Assembly: GCA_033439295.1 (NCBI GenBank)
Contig: JAVTLE010000014.1
Location: 3,100,001 to 3,164,000, forward strand
Reading direction: 5' to 3'
DNA length: 64,000 nt
From: Deuterostichococcus epilithicus
Taxonomy: Eukaryota; Chlorophyta; Trebouxiophyceae; Prasiolales; Stichococcaceae
Every line of letters begins with the position of its first letter. The first letter of the stretch is position 1. A program made the position numbers and the translations under genes. The notes under the pieces were generated by a model, which saw only the letters and a program-made list of their open reading frames with translations, was not told the origin of the DNA and did not search any database. Shown one piece after another: positions 23,435 through 38,600 of the stretch.

Positions 23435-26164
23435 TCAAGCAGCAATCCGCGTGGTCCCGTCTTTCGTCAGCAGCGGCCCGTACAGATCTGGCCGCCTGTC
23501 ACGGAACAGGCCCCAGCTGCACCAGAAATCCCCAGGCATCCCAGTCAACGAGCGCAGCAGGTCAGCAATCGACCAATTCAAGCAGGCATGCAGTGGCATC
23601 GGCAGCTGGATGGGGGCAGGAACTGGCACAGGATGCGCCGCACCTGGCCCGGTCCTCGGCAATCTGGTCCAGGTCGAAGTCCGCAATCACGAAGCCCTCC
23701 GTGTCCTCAGGCTGCAGCGCGGGATACGGATCGTCCGTCTTTTTGCCCACCTGCGCAGTTGGCTGAGTATCAGAGCGAATCCATCCAGCCAGCGCGCTAC
23801 GTCAAGGACCCTTCGAGCCCTGTACAGGCCTCTCAATCTATGCACCAGCACGCCGCCCCNCCAACACACACACACACATACACACACAGAAACAATACAT
23901 TCTGATGCCTCCAGCTGGTTGCGTGCCTGCGTGATGATCTCGCCGGTGTAGGAGGTGACGAAGCTGCCGCCGTGAAACTTGATGCTGCTGGCGGTCTTCT
24001 CAGGCCGGGCGGCAAACTCCTCGCGGCCGCACCTGTTGCTGGCGATGACTGGCACCAGGTTTGCCCCCGCATGCCCCATCATGACCCGGCACCTGCCACA
24101 GACATGGCGCCCTTACGACAGTGGTGGCTCCCCATACGTGATTGGAGGCACAATTGTCCAAGGCAAAGGATTGGAAAGTGGCAGAAGAGTTTTCCAGCAT
24201 GCGGCTACCGTGCAGCAGGAGGCGATCGCGCACCAGTGGCCGTAGGAATTGAGGCTGGCGTCTTGCGGCTCGCTGCCAATTGCCGTAGGGTAGAACAGCA
24301 GCTGCAGGGGGCATGCACATGAGGTGGAGCGTCCCAACATGCATGCAGGGATGGCAACCGCCGGCAATCGCAGGACGGATGCTGCATTGGCAGTCTCACG
24401 AGTGCTGATGTCGATGTTTTGAGTCAGAACCGGAGGACCAGCAATGCTTCACATGCCTCACCTCGGCACCTTGAAGCGCCATAGCACGGGCGCCCTCTGG
24501 GAACCACTGGTCCTGCATCGTCAGATGGAGCGACACACTCGGACACAACAGCCAAGGCAGCAAAAGTCTCCTTAGCTCTATCGTCACTGCCACTCACCCA
24601 GCATATGAGCACTCCAATCTTGCCGTATTTTGTCTGTGTCGGCTTGAAGCCTGCAGACACAAGGTACATGTCACAGGTGAGATGAAGCACAAAAACCAAT
24701 GCACTGTGCATGGCTGGCCGCTGGCACCCGCCGCCTGCCCTGGGGCAGCAAGCATCGTTCCGTGATAGCTTGTAGGGGCCATTCCACCGCAGCATTCGAT
24801 TGCAGGCAGGAGGCACAACTGCGATCGGCAGGAGGGACAGCCATCACCTGTGTCCCCTGCCGTGAAGTACCACTTCTCTTGGTCTGCAGCCCCCCAGCAA
24901 AAGTCCAGGTCATGATGCATGGATTCCGACACCAAGAGACGCTCTCAAAACAGCGCCTGTCATGCAACCGCAAGCAGCACGGAGAAAGCCAGGGAGGAGT
25001 GCGTACATCCGGGGCCGTCTGGAATGTGCGACTTGCGGTAGTGGTGCACCACGGTCCCGTCCGTGTCCACGATTGCTATCGAGTTGTAGTATGCATTGTT
25101 GGCCTTTTCGAAGAAGCTGATGGGCAGCACCACGTCCAGCTCCTTGGCCAGCTTTGCAAACCTGGGCATCCAAGCACATGCCATGTGCAATGATGAAACA
25201 CGTCTCAGCAAATCCATCTGGTGCCAGGATTGATTGGCGCTCCGTCAGTCTTACATCGCCGGCGCCTGCGTTGCAGCGAGGCTTGACAGCCTTCAGGTCT
25301 GCTGGCCGCCGTAGCACCATACCTCACATCGTTGCTGATGGTCAACCTCAATGGTGGAGATTTGCAGGCTGCCTAAGAACCGCTCGGTCACCTGGCTATA
25401 AGCTTGTTCCCCTCGAGCGGCGCGGCAAGCTTGAAGTGCTCGGCCACCTGCTCCTGGCAGAAGTAAGGCGCTTCTGCATTGGGTCACAATATCTGTTGTC
25501 ATGGCATCACCAACACCTGCATGCTGCGCGTTACCCTTGAGATGTGCGACGAGCATCCTCCTGCGATGCCCAGCGGGTTGTGCGCCTCCAAATGCGATAT
25601 CGGTCAGCAAGCAGTTCTCACCGAACAGCTCTTGAAGCAGAATGATATTTGCACCCTGCGCCGCAGCCTCCCGTACATGGCGCTCAGCCTTCGCCTGCGT
25701 ATGGACATCCAACCTTCGTCAGCGTGGCGGTCACATGCACCGGAGTCACTGTGTACTCTTATTTGTGTTGTGAAATGATCGATCACGCACCAAGTTCGCC
25801 TCGATATCCCAGCTGCAACTCTGCTGCGTTGCCGCCACTTTCACAATCCTGCGTGATCATGGCGTGTGCTTCAGCACCCAGTCGCAGGGTGAATGTGTTC
25901 AGACACCTCAGGTGATATGAATCAGCCTGCGGCAGTAATGTCGAGCGGCTCGACTCGAGCCCACATGACCGGACGAGCTTGGCATGCGGATGGCTTGCAC
26001 ACCTGGGCGCCATCTCCTTTTGGGCGAGTGTTCACAGCGTGCGGATCCTGGTAGTCGATGTATAACGCCTTCTGTTGCACTGTAATTGTGTTGTGGGCAA
26101 AAGACTGCGCATCTCGAGCGGCTGCACCTGCGTCTTGCAACATTAGTCACTTCCTAGAAGTCAT
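23435..26164 (-). CDS. CPA: N-carbamoylputrescine amidase
   Basis: Hydrolyses N-carbamoylputrescine to putrescine, CO2 and ammonia, the last step of the plant agmatine route. Exons in transcript order: 26151-26164, 25791-25848, 25622-25694, 25392-25473, 25007-25161, 24848-24883, 24598-24650, 24462-24512, 24234-24301, 23894 (or 23927)-24092, 23644-23750 and 23435-23516, giving 314 or 325 residues. The nitrilase triad is present: Glu in LLQELFEAPYF, Lys in YRKSHIPDGPG, Cys in VLICWDQWFPEG. Also seen are KVAATQQSCSWD near the start, FYPTAIGSEPQD, GHAGANLVPVIASNR and the C-terminal WGLFRDRRPDLY. The first coding exon is only 14 bases (MTSRK); it is the one choice with an ATG in phase. The tenth exon ends either at a GC donor (CAG|GCACGC) or at a GT 33 bases on. 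It is divergent from agmatine deiminase. Confidence 0.92.
23862..23889 (+). repeat. CA dinucleotide microsatellite
   Basis: CA-rich run just after an ambiguous base (23860), within an intron of the amidase gene. Confidence 0.7.
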
Positions 26165-26484
26165 GTCTGCTCGGCCAGTTGACACAGACATAAGGCGCGC
26201 GGAGATCTAGCATCTTCAAGCTTGCAACCCTTCTGCCTCGCGTTGCTGCTTGATCAGCGCAGGCAGGAAGCCTTGTCTATTGTCCCACCCGAGAACCCCA
26301 ACGCTTGGGCGTGCACAAAGCGACATTTCGGCCACAGAGCGTCTGGCTTGCGCAGGCTGGTCTGAAAGACACATATACAGTGTGTACTGGGTAGCGAAGC
26401 CCCGAGTCAGCTCGGCTTACAATCAAACTTTCGTGTGGTCATGCCGTTGTGAGGGAGACCTAATTGCAATCCAGACAGGCAGGC
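26165..26484. promoter_or_regulatory. Shared divergent promoter region of the putrescine pair
   Basis: 320 bp separate the ATG of the amidase (-) and the ATG of agmatine deiminase (+). It is probably a bidirectional promoter. No known element was identified by eye. Confidence 0.55.
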
Positions 26485-28745
<2,261 letters not shown>

Positions 28746-28768
28746 TCAGACGACATGTGCACATATAC

Positions 28769-28790
28769 ACTTGTATATGTATATACAAGT
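28769..28790. repeat. Short perfect inverted repeat between two converging genes
   Basis: Arms acttgtata and tatacaagt (9 bp each) around a 4-base centre, AT-rich, flanked on both sides by gtgcac. It lies in the 89 bp between the agmatine deiminase and USO1 stop codons and could form a hairpin in either transcript. Confidence 0.75.
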
Positions 28791-28834
28791 TGACGTGCAC
28801 CGTCTCTGATACGACCGCCTGTGGATATCACGTT

Positions 28835-31800
28835 TCACGAGATGTCCTCTTCTGCCTCCACACCCTCCAGCAGCGCATCCACGTCTTCTCTCAACTCCAT
28901 CAACCGCAACGACAACCTGCCAGAAGAATGCCAAAGCAGTCGCATCGGTCTGCTTTGTACTGAGAGTCAGCAAAAGCGTGCCAGATCGGGAAGCTCTGCA
29001 GGCTCAGGAGCGTGCACTGCAGAGGATACCTAGGCACCCAAATCCAACATCAATTAAACCATGCATTGCAGCACCAATCTGAGCGGCTGCACAGTACAAG
29101 GGCAAGATGTCGAGCAAGCGCTGGCACACCAGCGCGCACCTCTCGCACTTGCGCTCCTCCTGGCCGAGGCAGGCCAGCAGGTCCTGCAGATTCTCCTCCG
29201 CCTCTGCGTTGGCCGCCTCCACCGCCGCGTCGATGCGCTGCTGCGCATCGTCGGCGTCTGCGCGCACGTCAGCACAGCAGTCAGCTGGTCAGGTCGGGAC
29301 GAGCCGACCGGCATGCTGCGCTTTGTTGAGTCGGCAGCAGAGGAGCGAGGGGGTTGACACGCGGGCTGCTGTCAGCAAGGCGGCTCCATTGCTGGAGTAC
29401 AATCCTTGTGCTGCCAGCTGTGGGACAGTGCATAGCAAGCGCTGCAGTGTTGGACACACGCCTCCCTCCGAACACAGCCAGCCACCTGCTGCCGCCGCCG
29501 CGGGCTGCTGCGAGCGGGCCTCTCGCAGCTCCGCCTCCAGGCGCACCGCGTGCGACTCCAAACCCTGGAAGGCGCCCGCCAGGTCCTCCATGTCCGCCTC
29601 CGCCCGCGCCGCTGCCGCTTTCGCTGCCTCCGCCTCCGCAGTTGCTGCCTGCAGCGCCCCCCGCAGGCCGTCCGCCTCCGCTGCACCGTCAGCAGACATG
29701 TCATGAGTCTGAGTACACATGAAGCGAGTTTGCCGAGTCGTCGCCGAGTCATTACGCCTGTTGCCGAAAGCGCCACCTCCGCCTCCCTGGCGCCGCCGGC
29801 AGCGCCCCCCGGCATGCCATCCGCAGCAGAAGAGGCGAGTGTCATCTTCCGTCTGTGTGCCTATGACAGGTCTCGAAGCGGGTCTGTCGTTTCGGCATGT
29901 GTCAGCCGATGCGTGCGTAGATGCCGGTCCTAGGCTGCTGTTGCTGCTTCCACTACGCCGCCAGCAGCACTCGTCACGAGTCACGAGGCTGCCCGGCAGA
30001 CGCCGGGCAGCGGTGACAAAGGCGCCAGGGGCCCCACCCGAGGCCTGGGCGAGGCGCTGCTGCAGCGTGGCAGCGCTGGCCTCCGCGCGCAACGCCCGGG
30101 CCTCCAGCGCGGCCGCCTGCTCCGCGGCCTGCCGGCCCTGCGCCTGCGCGGCGGCGGCGGCGCCTCCGCCCTGCAGTCGCAGCTGCGCCAGCTCTCTGCG
30201 ATGAAACGTGAGAAGGGCCGTCAGTGCCAACGGCACTCGCTCACACCCCATGCGCGCCATGCAGGCGGCACATAAACCCCTAGACAGGGCTCTCGGAGAC
30301 TGGCTTGTCAGCAGTGAGACGCGGTGTGTTCCACCGACAAACCCCATGGAAGCAACCTGCGTGAAGGCCATGGCCGCCAGAGTCATTGCCGCACAGTCTG
30401 CGAAGCAGACCTCTGTAGCTGGGCGACGGTGTCGCTTGCCTGCCGAGGCTCCACAACCTGCGGCGCTGAGGCGGCTGGTGCAGCCGGCTGCGACGCTGCT
30501 TGCCGCCAATTGGACGGCGGCATTAGATGGTGGCCTGCCGCACCGTTCTGTGCCTGCAGCCAGCATGAGAAACACGAGTGCGTAACCTGGAGAAGTCGCT
30601 GAGACCGCTGGACTGATGCACGTCTCCACACATAACGTCTGCATGCCTGGGAGACTCCGAAGCACTGCACGAATACATCGATGCATACAAGGGCAAACAA
30701 GCACAGCAGGCCCTCTGCAGGCCGACGTAAAGACAACTTTATTGCATATTCCCTGGCCGCCTTCGAGCACATAGTGGCGGGATCCCTAGCAGTGCCAGAT
30801 ATGCGCACCCTGGCAGCAATGGCGGCAGGCAGCTGCTGTTCCAGCCGCTCCGTGATCTGCTTCACCAATGCGCACAAGTGTGGCGACAGCAGCCGCTCTT
30901 CCACCGCGGGCGCTGCTGAGCTGCTCTGTCTCAGGAAGCCGTCCCCTGCAGCACGGACCACAGGCTGCTTGCAGGAAAGGTCGGCGCCTGCTGCCGCCTG
31001 CGCTCGTGTGCTTCACCACATCTTGTGGCTGTGTGCGGTCACAGACCTGACCGCCACCACTGCCTCGCCGCCTACGCAATCTCCAGTTCTGTGAAAAGGT
31101 GTGTTGACGCTTGCACAGCGTACAAGCTGGGAGCCTCCGACAGGACGAGCGCTTGCGGCGGCTGCACACTTTTAGACCGTTGCCCGCCAGAGCGTGTGCA
31201 GGGTTTGCGACAACTGGCCATGTTGCCATGCATGAGACGCGGCAGAGCCGCCGCACCTCCGTCAACAGCGAGGGCGCCGGCGAGCAGGCTGCGCGTGATC
31301 GGGGGCAGGGGCTTGGGTCCCGCGGCCGCCGTCCGGAAGTCCGCGCTGCCCTGCAGCTCGCGCGCCCGAGCCAGCAGCTGGTCTGCGCCCACCCTCGCGA
31401 TGCTGTCCAGCAGTGCGCTGGCCGCAGGCGACTGCGCAGCCTGCGGCCGGCCCATATCAGCAGCTCGTGTGTGCAGCCCAGACGCTGAAATTCTCCTTTG
31501 ATCAAGACTATACTAACCTGCGACCCGAGGCCCCCACTGAGATGAGTGGAGGCTTTGAGCAAGGGGAGTGTGATGTGCAGAGCCGGCGCCTGAGGGAAGC
31601 TGCTGCCACCCACCTGCTGGCTGCCGCTGAGGACGAGCAAGCATGCGCCCAGCAGCACAGCCCCCAAGCCCGCCGAGACTGGGTCGTGTGGCCGCGCCCT
31701 GCGGACGCACGAGCAACAGTCAGACACTCCCTGACTGCTTGCTCTTTCTTTTCCAAACGCCATGTGTCACTTCTGACGTTGCAGCTCGCCGCTCGAAGCT

Positions 31801-34800
31801 TTACGGCTTGTGTAACGACTTGCCAAAGTCCCAGCCCAGACCCACACGCCTGCTAGTCGCCAGGTCGGTGAGCAGCTGCAGGCGCTGCGGCTCCTCCAGC
31901 AGCGCGGCGGCCGCCGGTGCAAAGTCGTGGCACCACACCACCAGCAGGCCCTGCAGCACGATCGCCGCCGCGCCCGCCGCCGCGGAGGAGTCCGCCGCTG
32001 CCGCTGCCGCCAGCTGGCCGCACACGGCCAGCAGCATCGGCGTGGCGCGCCGATGCCATCGCGCCGCNGCGCAGCGGACGCCTGGGCGGCGAGCGCCTGC
32101 GCACGCGCCTGTGCGCTGTCGGCCAGCAGATACGACAGGATGCGCGCTGCGGCGCCGGCGACCGCTATGCCGCCGGCAGGCTGGGAACCACCGCCCAGGG
32201 CTGCCAGCAGCTCTGTCCCAAATGACGGACCTGCAGCAGAACGGCGGTCGGTCCAGGATTCAGAGGCGGGTCCTCAGTCAATTGAACTCGATCGAGTGCC
32301 GCATTGCACTGTATTGGACGGCGCCAGCAGCACGATGGAGAGCGAATCGTGGTCACAGCAGGTTGCGGCATCAGCTGGCAGGCCGCCTGATCGTTCCTGG
32401 CGACCGTTGTGAAGAGCAACCCCTTGGGCAGCGGTGCTTGGCCGACCTTCGGTGCCAAACGGCAGCAGTGTGGCGGCCAGCTGCGCCTGGCCCGCAGGGT
32501 AACCCGCGCAGAGGGCCTCCAGCACCGCCTCCGCAGCCTGCCGCTCCTGTGGCATCGAACGGTGCAGCGCCGACAGCAGCAGCGCGTGCGCCGCAGAGAC
32601 GCGCTGCCCCCGCACACCAACGGCTGCCGCCAGCAGCTTGTCGCGCGCGGCGGCGTTCACCGCCACCAACGCCGCCAGGCACTCCAGAGACTGCAAACGG
32701 ACGTGAAGGATTCCGAACCTTATCAGATACTGCATGCCGGTCGACGAGTGTCTTGCCCCTACTACAACTCGCCTGGGCGACACCTCGTGTGAGATGTGTA
32801 CAGTGCAGGGCAACAATGCCTCTGACGTTGTCTCAATCAGATGGCAGAGATCTTTCAAGTGGATGACATATTCTAAGCACTGACCTTGACACGCACTGCA
32901 GTGGACGAAATAGCTCCGTCGCCGAGCGGCGCGCCGACCAGGATGTCGAGCACGCCGCACTTCAGGAGCGCGTCCTGGTTTGCAATGGACTCCGCGTCAC
33001 CCGCCAGCGCCTCCGGCGAGATGACGCCCTTGTCGGCAGCGACCAGCACCCGCACCGTCTCCAGGGCGCACAGCAGGTTGGCAGCCTGCTGGCGCGCCAC
33101 GCTGCCGCCGCGCTGCCGCAGGCGCAGCAGCTCCGGCAGGCCGCCGATCATGCCCAGCTCCCTGGGGCGGCAGCGACACACCGCTCGTCAGTCATGCTGT
33201 TGCGGATGAAACCTGGAGTGGTCAAGGGTGTGAGCTCAACACAGCCTCATTCCCGGTCTCAACAGGCAGGTGACAAGAGCATCGCCCACCTGAACATGCG
33301 CAGGTTGCTGGGGTTCTTGCGCAGCAGGCTGTGGGTCAGCTGCAGGCAGTCCTGCACGACAATGCCGCCGTCAGCTGCGCCCTCCTCCCTGTAGTGCACG
33401 ACTCTCACAGGGTCAGCCCATAGCTCACAGGGTAAGCCCTGAGTGGAAGAGCCACAGCACATTTCCGTCTGGCTAGGATGCCGGATGCAGGATCGGATGC
33501 TGGACGCGTGCACCCTGTGCCTGCTGTGCAGCAGCAGGTCCGCCGCTTGGAGTTCCCAGGCACAAGCACGCGCGCCTGATGATGGTGAACAGCCGCTCGA
33601 AGGCGCCCTCGAAGGCGGCGATCTTCTGGATGTCGGCGTTGGAGTGCGTGAGCACAATCATGAGCAGCAGTGCCTCGTTGCGCACTACCTCCCGCTCCCC
33701 CATCATGTCCATCAGCCGCACCACGCCCATCGGGTGCGCCAGCACCGCCTGAACAGGGCGCAGCCACCCACTGGACGGCGTCACACGACAGCCAGGAAAC
33801 TGAGCGCACTGAGTGGGCGTCCGTCTGGCGAGCCGCACCAGCCCATCGGGTGGATGTCGGCACTGCCCTGCGTCTGCCGCAGAGTTCACTACTGGACGAG
33901 CACTGGCACATTTTCTGAATCTGCTTCAGACGCAGGGTGGCACGTGCTTGAGGTGCACCACACCGCGGCCGTCGGACGCGCCGGCGCCGCCGCATGGCGC
34001 TTCCCTTGTCTGGGTGCGATCCCTTGTCTGGGTGCGAGGCGCCAGCAGGAAAGCTGGCTGAAGCAACGCTTGTGCGCCCAGGCGCATGCTCGTGTTGCCA
34101 AGGTTGTGCGCTGCATGCGGTCCCGCGTGCATCGGCGCTCCAGCGATGCCATGACTTCCGTCTCCCACTTGTGCACTGAGACTGGGCAGTCGTCCACCTC
34201 TGTGATTGCGTGGGTATCGGGGACGCGCCTCCTGCAGCCGGTGCACGGAAGAGGACAGGCCCGTCAGGATCTGCAGCGCGTGGTAGCGGACGTGGAAGTC
34301 GTCCACGCCCTCCGGCGCCTCCTCCAGCAAGCCCAGCAGCATTGGCACGTTCTGCTTGTCCCGCGAGAACAGCTCCGCATTGACGCTCACCACCTGCGGC
34401 TCCTGCAAGCGGTTGAGGAGCGGCGTGCGACGGTTGTGCGCGGCTTTTTGCTGGGCGTCAGCCCTGTCGGGTTCGAATCGGAAGGGGCTGATCAAGGGAC
34501 TGCAGAGGCAGGGGCAGGGTAGGCGCAACGCACTGGCCGGTGTAGCAAGTGGCGGCCTTGGAACGCCCTGCCGTGGGTAGCCACCCAAATTTCGAGGCGT
34601 CGCTGCTCTCGACGAGACATGCAGTGAGTGCGTTTGCAAAGCCGCACCTGGGCCTGCTGGGCAGTGCCGTGCGCCGGCGTGGTGAATGCGTTCGTCAGGC
34701 ACTCCAGGGCGGTGCGCAGCAGGTCGAGGTCCTTACGCTCATCACGCACTACCTCGCACAGGATCGGGAAGCCCATAGCCCCCACCGCCGCCTGCGCCTG

Positions 34801-35232
34801 CGGCGCACAACAGGCCACGCATTTTGACATGGTGCGACTACAAAACCCACAGCACCCTGGCAGCGCCATCGACCTGAGGTTTGACACGAGCCGTATAGCT
34901 GGTTGCAATTGACCGCACGGTACCCAGGCGGATTGCGCTGGGACGGACCTTTGCGCTCTCCTGCATGAGGTCGCGCAGGTGCTCCAGCGCCTCGCGGCGG
35001 TCCTCTGCCAGCACGCCATCAGCAGCCCGCTGCAGCAGGTTCTCGACCGCCCGGTCCTCCGGCTCATTCCCTGCATGAGGCAGGGCGCACGACTCGTCAT
35101 GTCTGCGTGGCAAGATGCACGCGCATGCGTCCGCTACCATGGTTTGAAGACTGGCACAGGAACTAGAGGCCCACCAGAGTCTGCCCCTCCAAACACGACG
35201 CCTCCCAGGCCCTTTGCCACGGTCTTGAACAT
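28835..35232 (-). CDS. USO1: Vesicle-tethering golgin p115/USO1 (golgin candidate 6)
   Basis: Tether for ER-to-Golgi and intra-Golgi vesicles. Exons in transcript order: 35175-35232, 34949-35070, 34648-34797, 34229-34402, 33576-33748, 33290-33388, 32885-33161, 32447-32690, 31850-32230, 31614-31698, 31257-31440, 30809-30945, 30411-30553, 30018-30195, 29758-29845, 29486-29680, 29140-29257 and 28835-28889 (about 950 residues, as in plant and animal p115). The armadillo head shows RRELALEHL-type repeats, MGFPILCEVVRDERKDLDLL, VRYHALQILTGL, MGVVRLMDMMGEREVVRNEA, EGAFERLF and IVVQDCLQLTHSLLRKNPSN. The tail is an Ala/Glu coiled coil ending in the acidic EGVEAEEDIS. The exon 31850-32230 cannot be read in one frame; the break lies near the ambiguous base 32068. 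Several introns fit only with GC donors (after 34229, 29758; also 31850, 33576). Confidence 0.88.
32060..32072 (-). other. Ambiguous base and probable sequence error in USO1 exon
   Basis: An n at 32068 sits in a run of GC triplets. Frames on either side are both coding (upstream ILSYLLADSAQ, downstream MLLAVCGQLAAAA) but differ by one base. The exon length needs one base more or two fewer, and no AG or GT allows an intron here. Confidence 0.7.
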
Positions 35233-35697
35233 GGCAGTGACGCGTTGTCGTGCCAGCTATGCTAGTGTCAGCTGTCGAGATCAACAGCACTGATCCGAGT
35301 TTTTGGACTTGCTGCGGGTGTGCGGCCATACACCTAGGCACTTGCAAAGCTGCAAAAGCAAACTTTTAGGATGTCGTGACGGTACAAATGCTTCTGCAGG
35401 CCCGGCGACAGCCCGTTTGCATGCTGTTGCCCCGCGTTGGGCCGCCCTTTCGTCCCCATGCCGCACTTCGCCTGCACGTCGCATGCCCGATTGCAGGCAT
35501 GAAACCACAAAAAACTTGCCCGAGTAGTCTGGTACTGCCATCAGGCTTCTCTGAGGATTGCCTGCGCGCAGCTGCAGGCTTACACTGCGCTTTGCATTTG
35601 ACGATTTCGACGTGCATAGCTGGGTCCAGGAGCCTGAATGCGGTCAGATTGACATTCAGCCAAACCTGCTTGAGGCTTCAGCGCAAAGCAGCCCGCC
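35233..35697. promoter_or_regulatory. Divergent intergenic region (USO1 / GARS)
   Basis: 465 bp between start codons of two genes transcribed apart. No further gene is seen. Confidence 0.5.
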
Positions 35698-38600
35698 ATG
35701 TCCGCTGTGCCGGATGAGGCGACCCTCAAGGCGGCGCATGAGGCCGTCACGCGGCAGGGGGATGCCGTCCGCGCCATGAAGGCATCGCTAAAGGATGGCA
35801 AAGCCCAGAAGGTATGACATCATTGAGCATTGGGTCGCTTCGGTGAAACTATGACGACGCGCTTGTGCATGATGCTGTTCCTGGCACAGCCGGTCCGGCT
35901 GCATATGGCGTTCAAAGCTGAGCATGTTGACTGTGTGCAGAGCGATGTCGACGCCGCCATCTTGCAGCTGAAGGACTTCAAGATCGCCGCGGAGAAGATG
36001 CAGAAGGTGGGATAACGTGCTGACACCCATCGAGCGTCTTAATGCCACTGCTCGATGCTGGGCGCGGATACGCCTGAAACTCATGGGAATGGGTGGAACG
36101 TGCACACAGGAATACGAGGCGACGACGGACGCCGCAGAGGGCGGCACCTACCGAAACAAGGACGAGTTTCGTGCCGCCATGGTGCGTGCCGCTGGCACCT
36201 TTGCGCCTGCTTCAAATGCATCCAAAGCAGGATGCAAAACAAAACGTGCCCCATGTTGTCCAGCACATCTGGTGGCGCCGATAGGACGAGGATGTCGATG
36301 TAAGGGGTCACACCATCGCCTTGCTTCTACAGCGCCGATGCTCGCATGCACATGCCCTGAGGCACCGCGAGACGAGCACACTCCGAAGCATGAGGCATGG
36401 TCCTGAAAATACTACCGGGGGCAGGTTAACGCGCTGGAGCGGCGGCTGTTCTACATCCCGTCCTTCAAGATCTACGGCAGCGTGGCCGGCTTCTACGACT
36501 TCGGCCCGCCCGGCTGCGCCATCAAGGGCAACTTCACGCAGCTCTGGCGGCAGCACTTCGTGCTGGAGGAGGGCATGCTTGAGGTGAGGGTTCGAAAGTG
36601 TGCAGTGCGAGACTGCATGTGTCTTGCAGCTGCTGGCTCTGAATCGCCTGACGTTGAGGGGACCGCCTCATGCATGCATCGCCGAGGTAGACGGACCCGC
36701 TGCCGCCACTGCCTCAGGTGGAGTGCCCCTCGGTCACGCCGTCAGTGGTGCTGGAGGCCAGCGGCCATGTGGAGCGCTTCACGGACTTCATGGTGCGGGA
36801 TGCGATCACCAAGGACTGCCACCGGGCAGACCACTTGCTGGAGGGGGCGCTGGAACTGGCGCTGAAAGACGCCGTGAAGAACGGCCTGGCACCGGAGAAG
36901 GTCCAGGTGAGCGCAGGCTGTGCGGTCGGTGCTCAAACTTTACCCGATGTGTCAGGTGCATGCATCAGAGGCTGGCAACCAAGCGGTGTGCCAGCTCCAG
37001 ATCGCAGCCAGGCATGACATGCGATCACCCATGCAGAAATGGGTCGTCTCGAGTCGGCTTTTAGATGCACCCCCTTGGCAACGGTATGCAACAGTACGCG
37101 GTGTGCACCCAGATACCGCTTCGCCACAGGGAGCTCTCGCTTCGGTCAGAAGCAGCGGGGAGCACGGCACCTCTTTCGAGTTGCAGCCTCATGGATCGAG
37201 CAGCATGCTGCAGCAAGCACTGCCTGCGACGAACGGCATGAGCGCTTGACTCGACTGGCGGCACTCAATTCCCGGTGCTCCTGCTCCGACGCTCAGCGTG
37301 CCCTTCAACGTCTGGACTGAAGGAGGCGCTTTGGAGACACATAATAATTGTCTCTGTTGAAGAAGGATTTCCACAGCGCCGGCGCAGCTGGGGCGAGCTG
37401 GACGAGGCCCAGCCGGAGGAGGCGCCGACGGCATCACACCCACAGTGCTGCGGTCAACCCTGAGGGTCGCCGCCATCGCAGGAGGCGCGCACCACGCTGG
37501 CGCGCGTGGGCGAGCTGGACGAGGCCCAGCTGGGCGAGGCGCTCACAGCATGGGGCGTCAAGGCCCCGGACACGGGCAACGACATCACGGAGCCCAAGCC
37601 CTTCAAGCTCATGTTTCAGACGTCCATCGGCCCCTCCGGCGACATGGTCGGCTTCCTGCGCCCCGAGACCGCGCAGGGCATCTTCGTCAACTTCAAGTGC
37701 GGCCCCTGCTCAGAGTCTTGAACCTACCTGGTGTACTGCCGTCATTGACATGCCAGCTGGGAAGCAGCTGCCAAGCCACCTTCCTCCGATGCCCCACCAC
37801 AGGGGACGGCCTGAGAAGACTCCTTGCAGCTTCGGCATTGCTGCAACAGTTCCGTTGTCAGCCACATCGAAGCTGCCGATCACATTGCAGCTTCCCATGA
37901 GTGGTGACGCTGCATCACCGAATCACGCGCAGAGACCTGCTGTACTACAATGGCGGCAAGCTGCCATTTGCGGCGGCGCAGATCGGGCAGTCGTACCGCA
38001 ACGAGATCGCACCGCGGGCGGGGCTGCTGCGTGTGCGCGAGTTCACACAGGCGGAGATCGAGCACTTCTGCCACCCAGAGAAGAAGGTGCCTCCCTCAAC
38101 AATTGGCAGCAGTGCATTTCAAGGATGCGTCTGAAGGGGCAGAGTGCCGATCATGCACTTCAGGGCACAATTGATGCATGACAGAACAATCATCATGTGC
38201 GGGATCACAGGGTCCAAAGGACATACAAGTCGTCAAGCGTGCGCAGGAAGGAGCACATCCCCTTCTTCGGTCGGCGGAGACACCCTGAGTGCCGTGTGCG
38301 CAGGATCACGAAAAGTTCCACCTGGTGGCCAACGAGGCGCCGCTGCTGTTCTCGCGGGAGCTGCAAATGGGGGAGGAGAAGAAGCCCAAGCACATGACGC
38401 TGGACGAGGCGGTGAAGACGGGCATCATCGCCAACCAGACGCTCGCCTACTTCATCGGCCGCACCTACATGTTCCTCAAACGTGTCGGCCTCACGCCCGA
38501 GGTGCAGGGGGCTGGCACTGGGTGCTGGTTCCGTCCATGGGGGGCATGCACGAAATGCACAGGGCTCTGACAGAGGGTCTTGGGGCGGGATTCTTGTTTC

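Noticed and set aside
34460-34500. tRNA-like B-box (gggttcgaatcgg) in a USO1 intron
   Set aside because: The flanking bases do not pair as a T-stem and no D-arm or acceptor stem is present.
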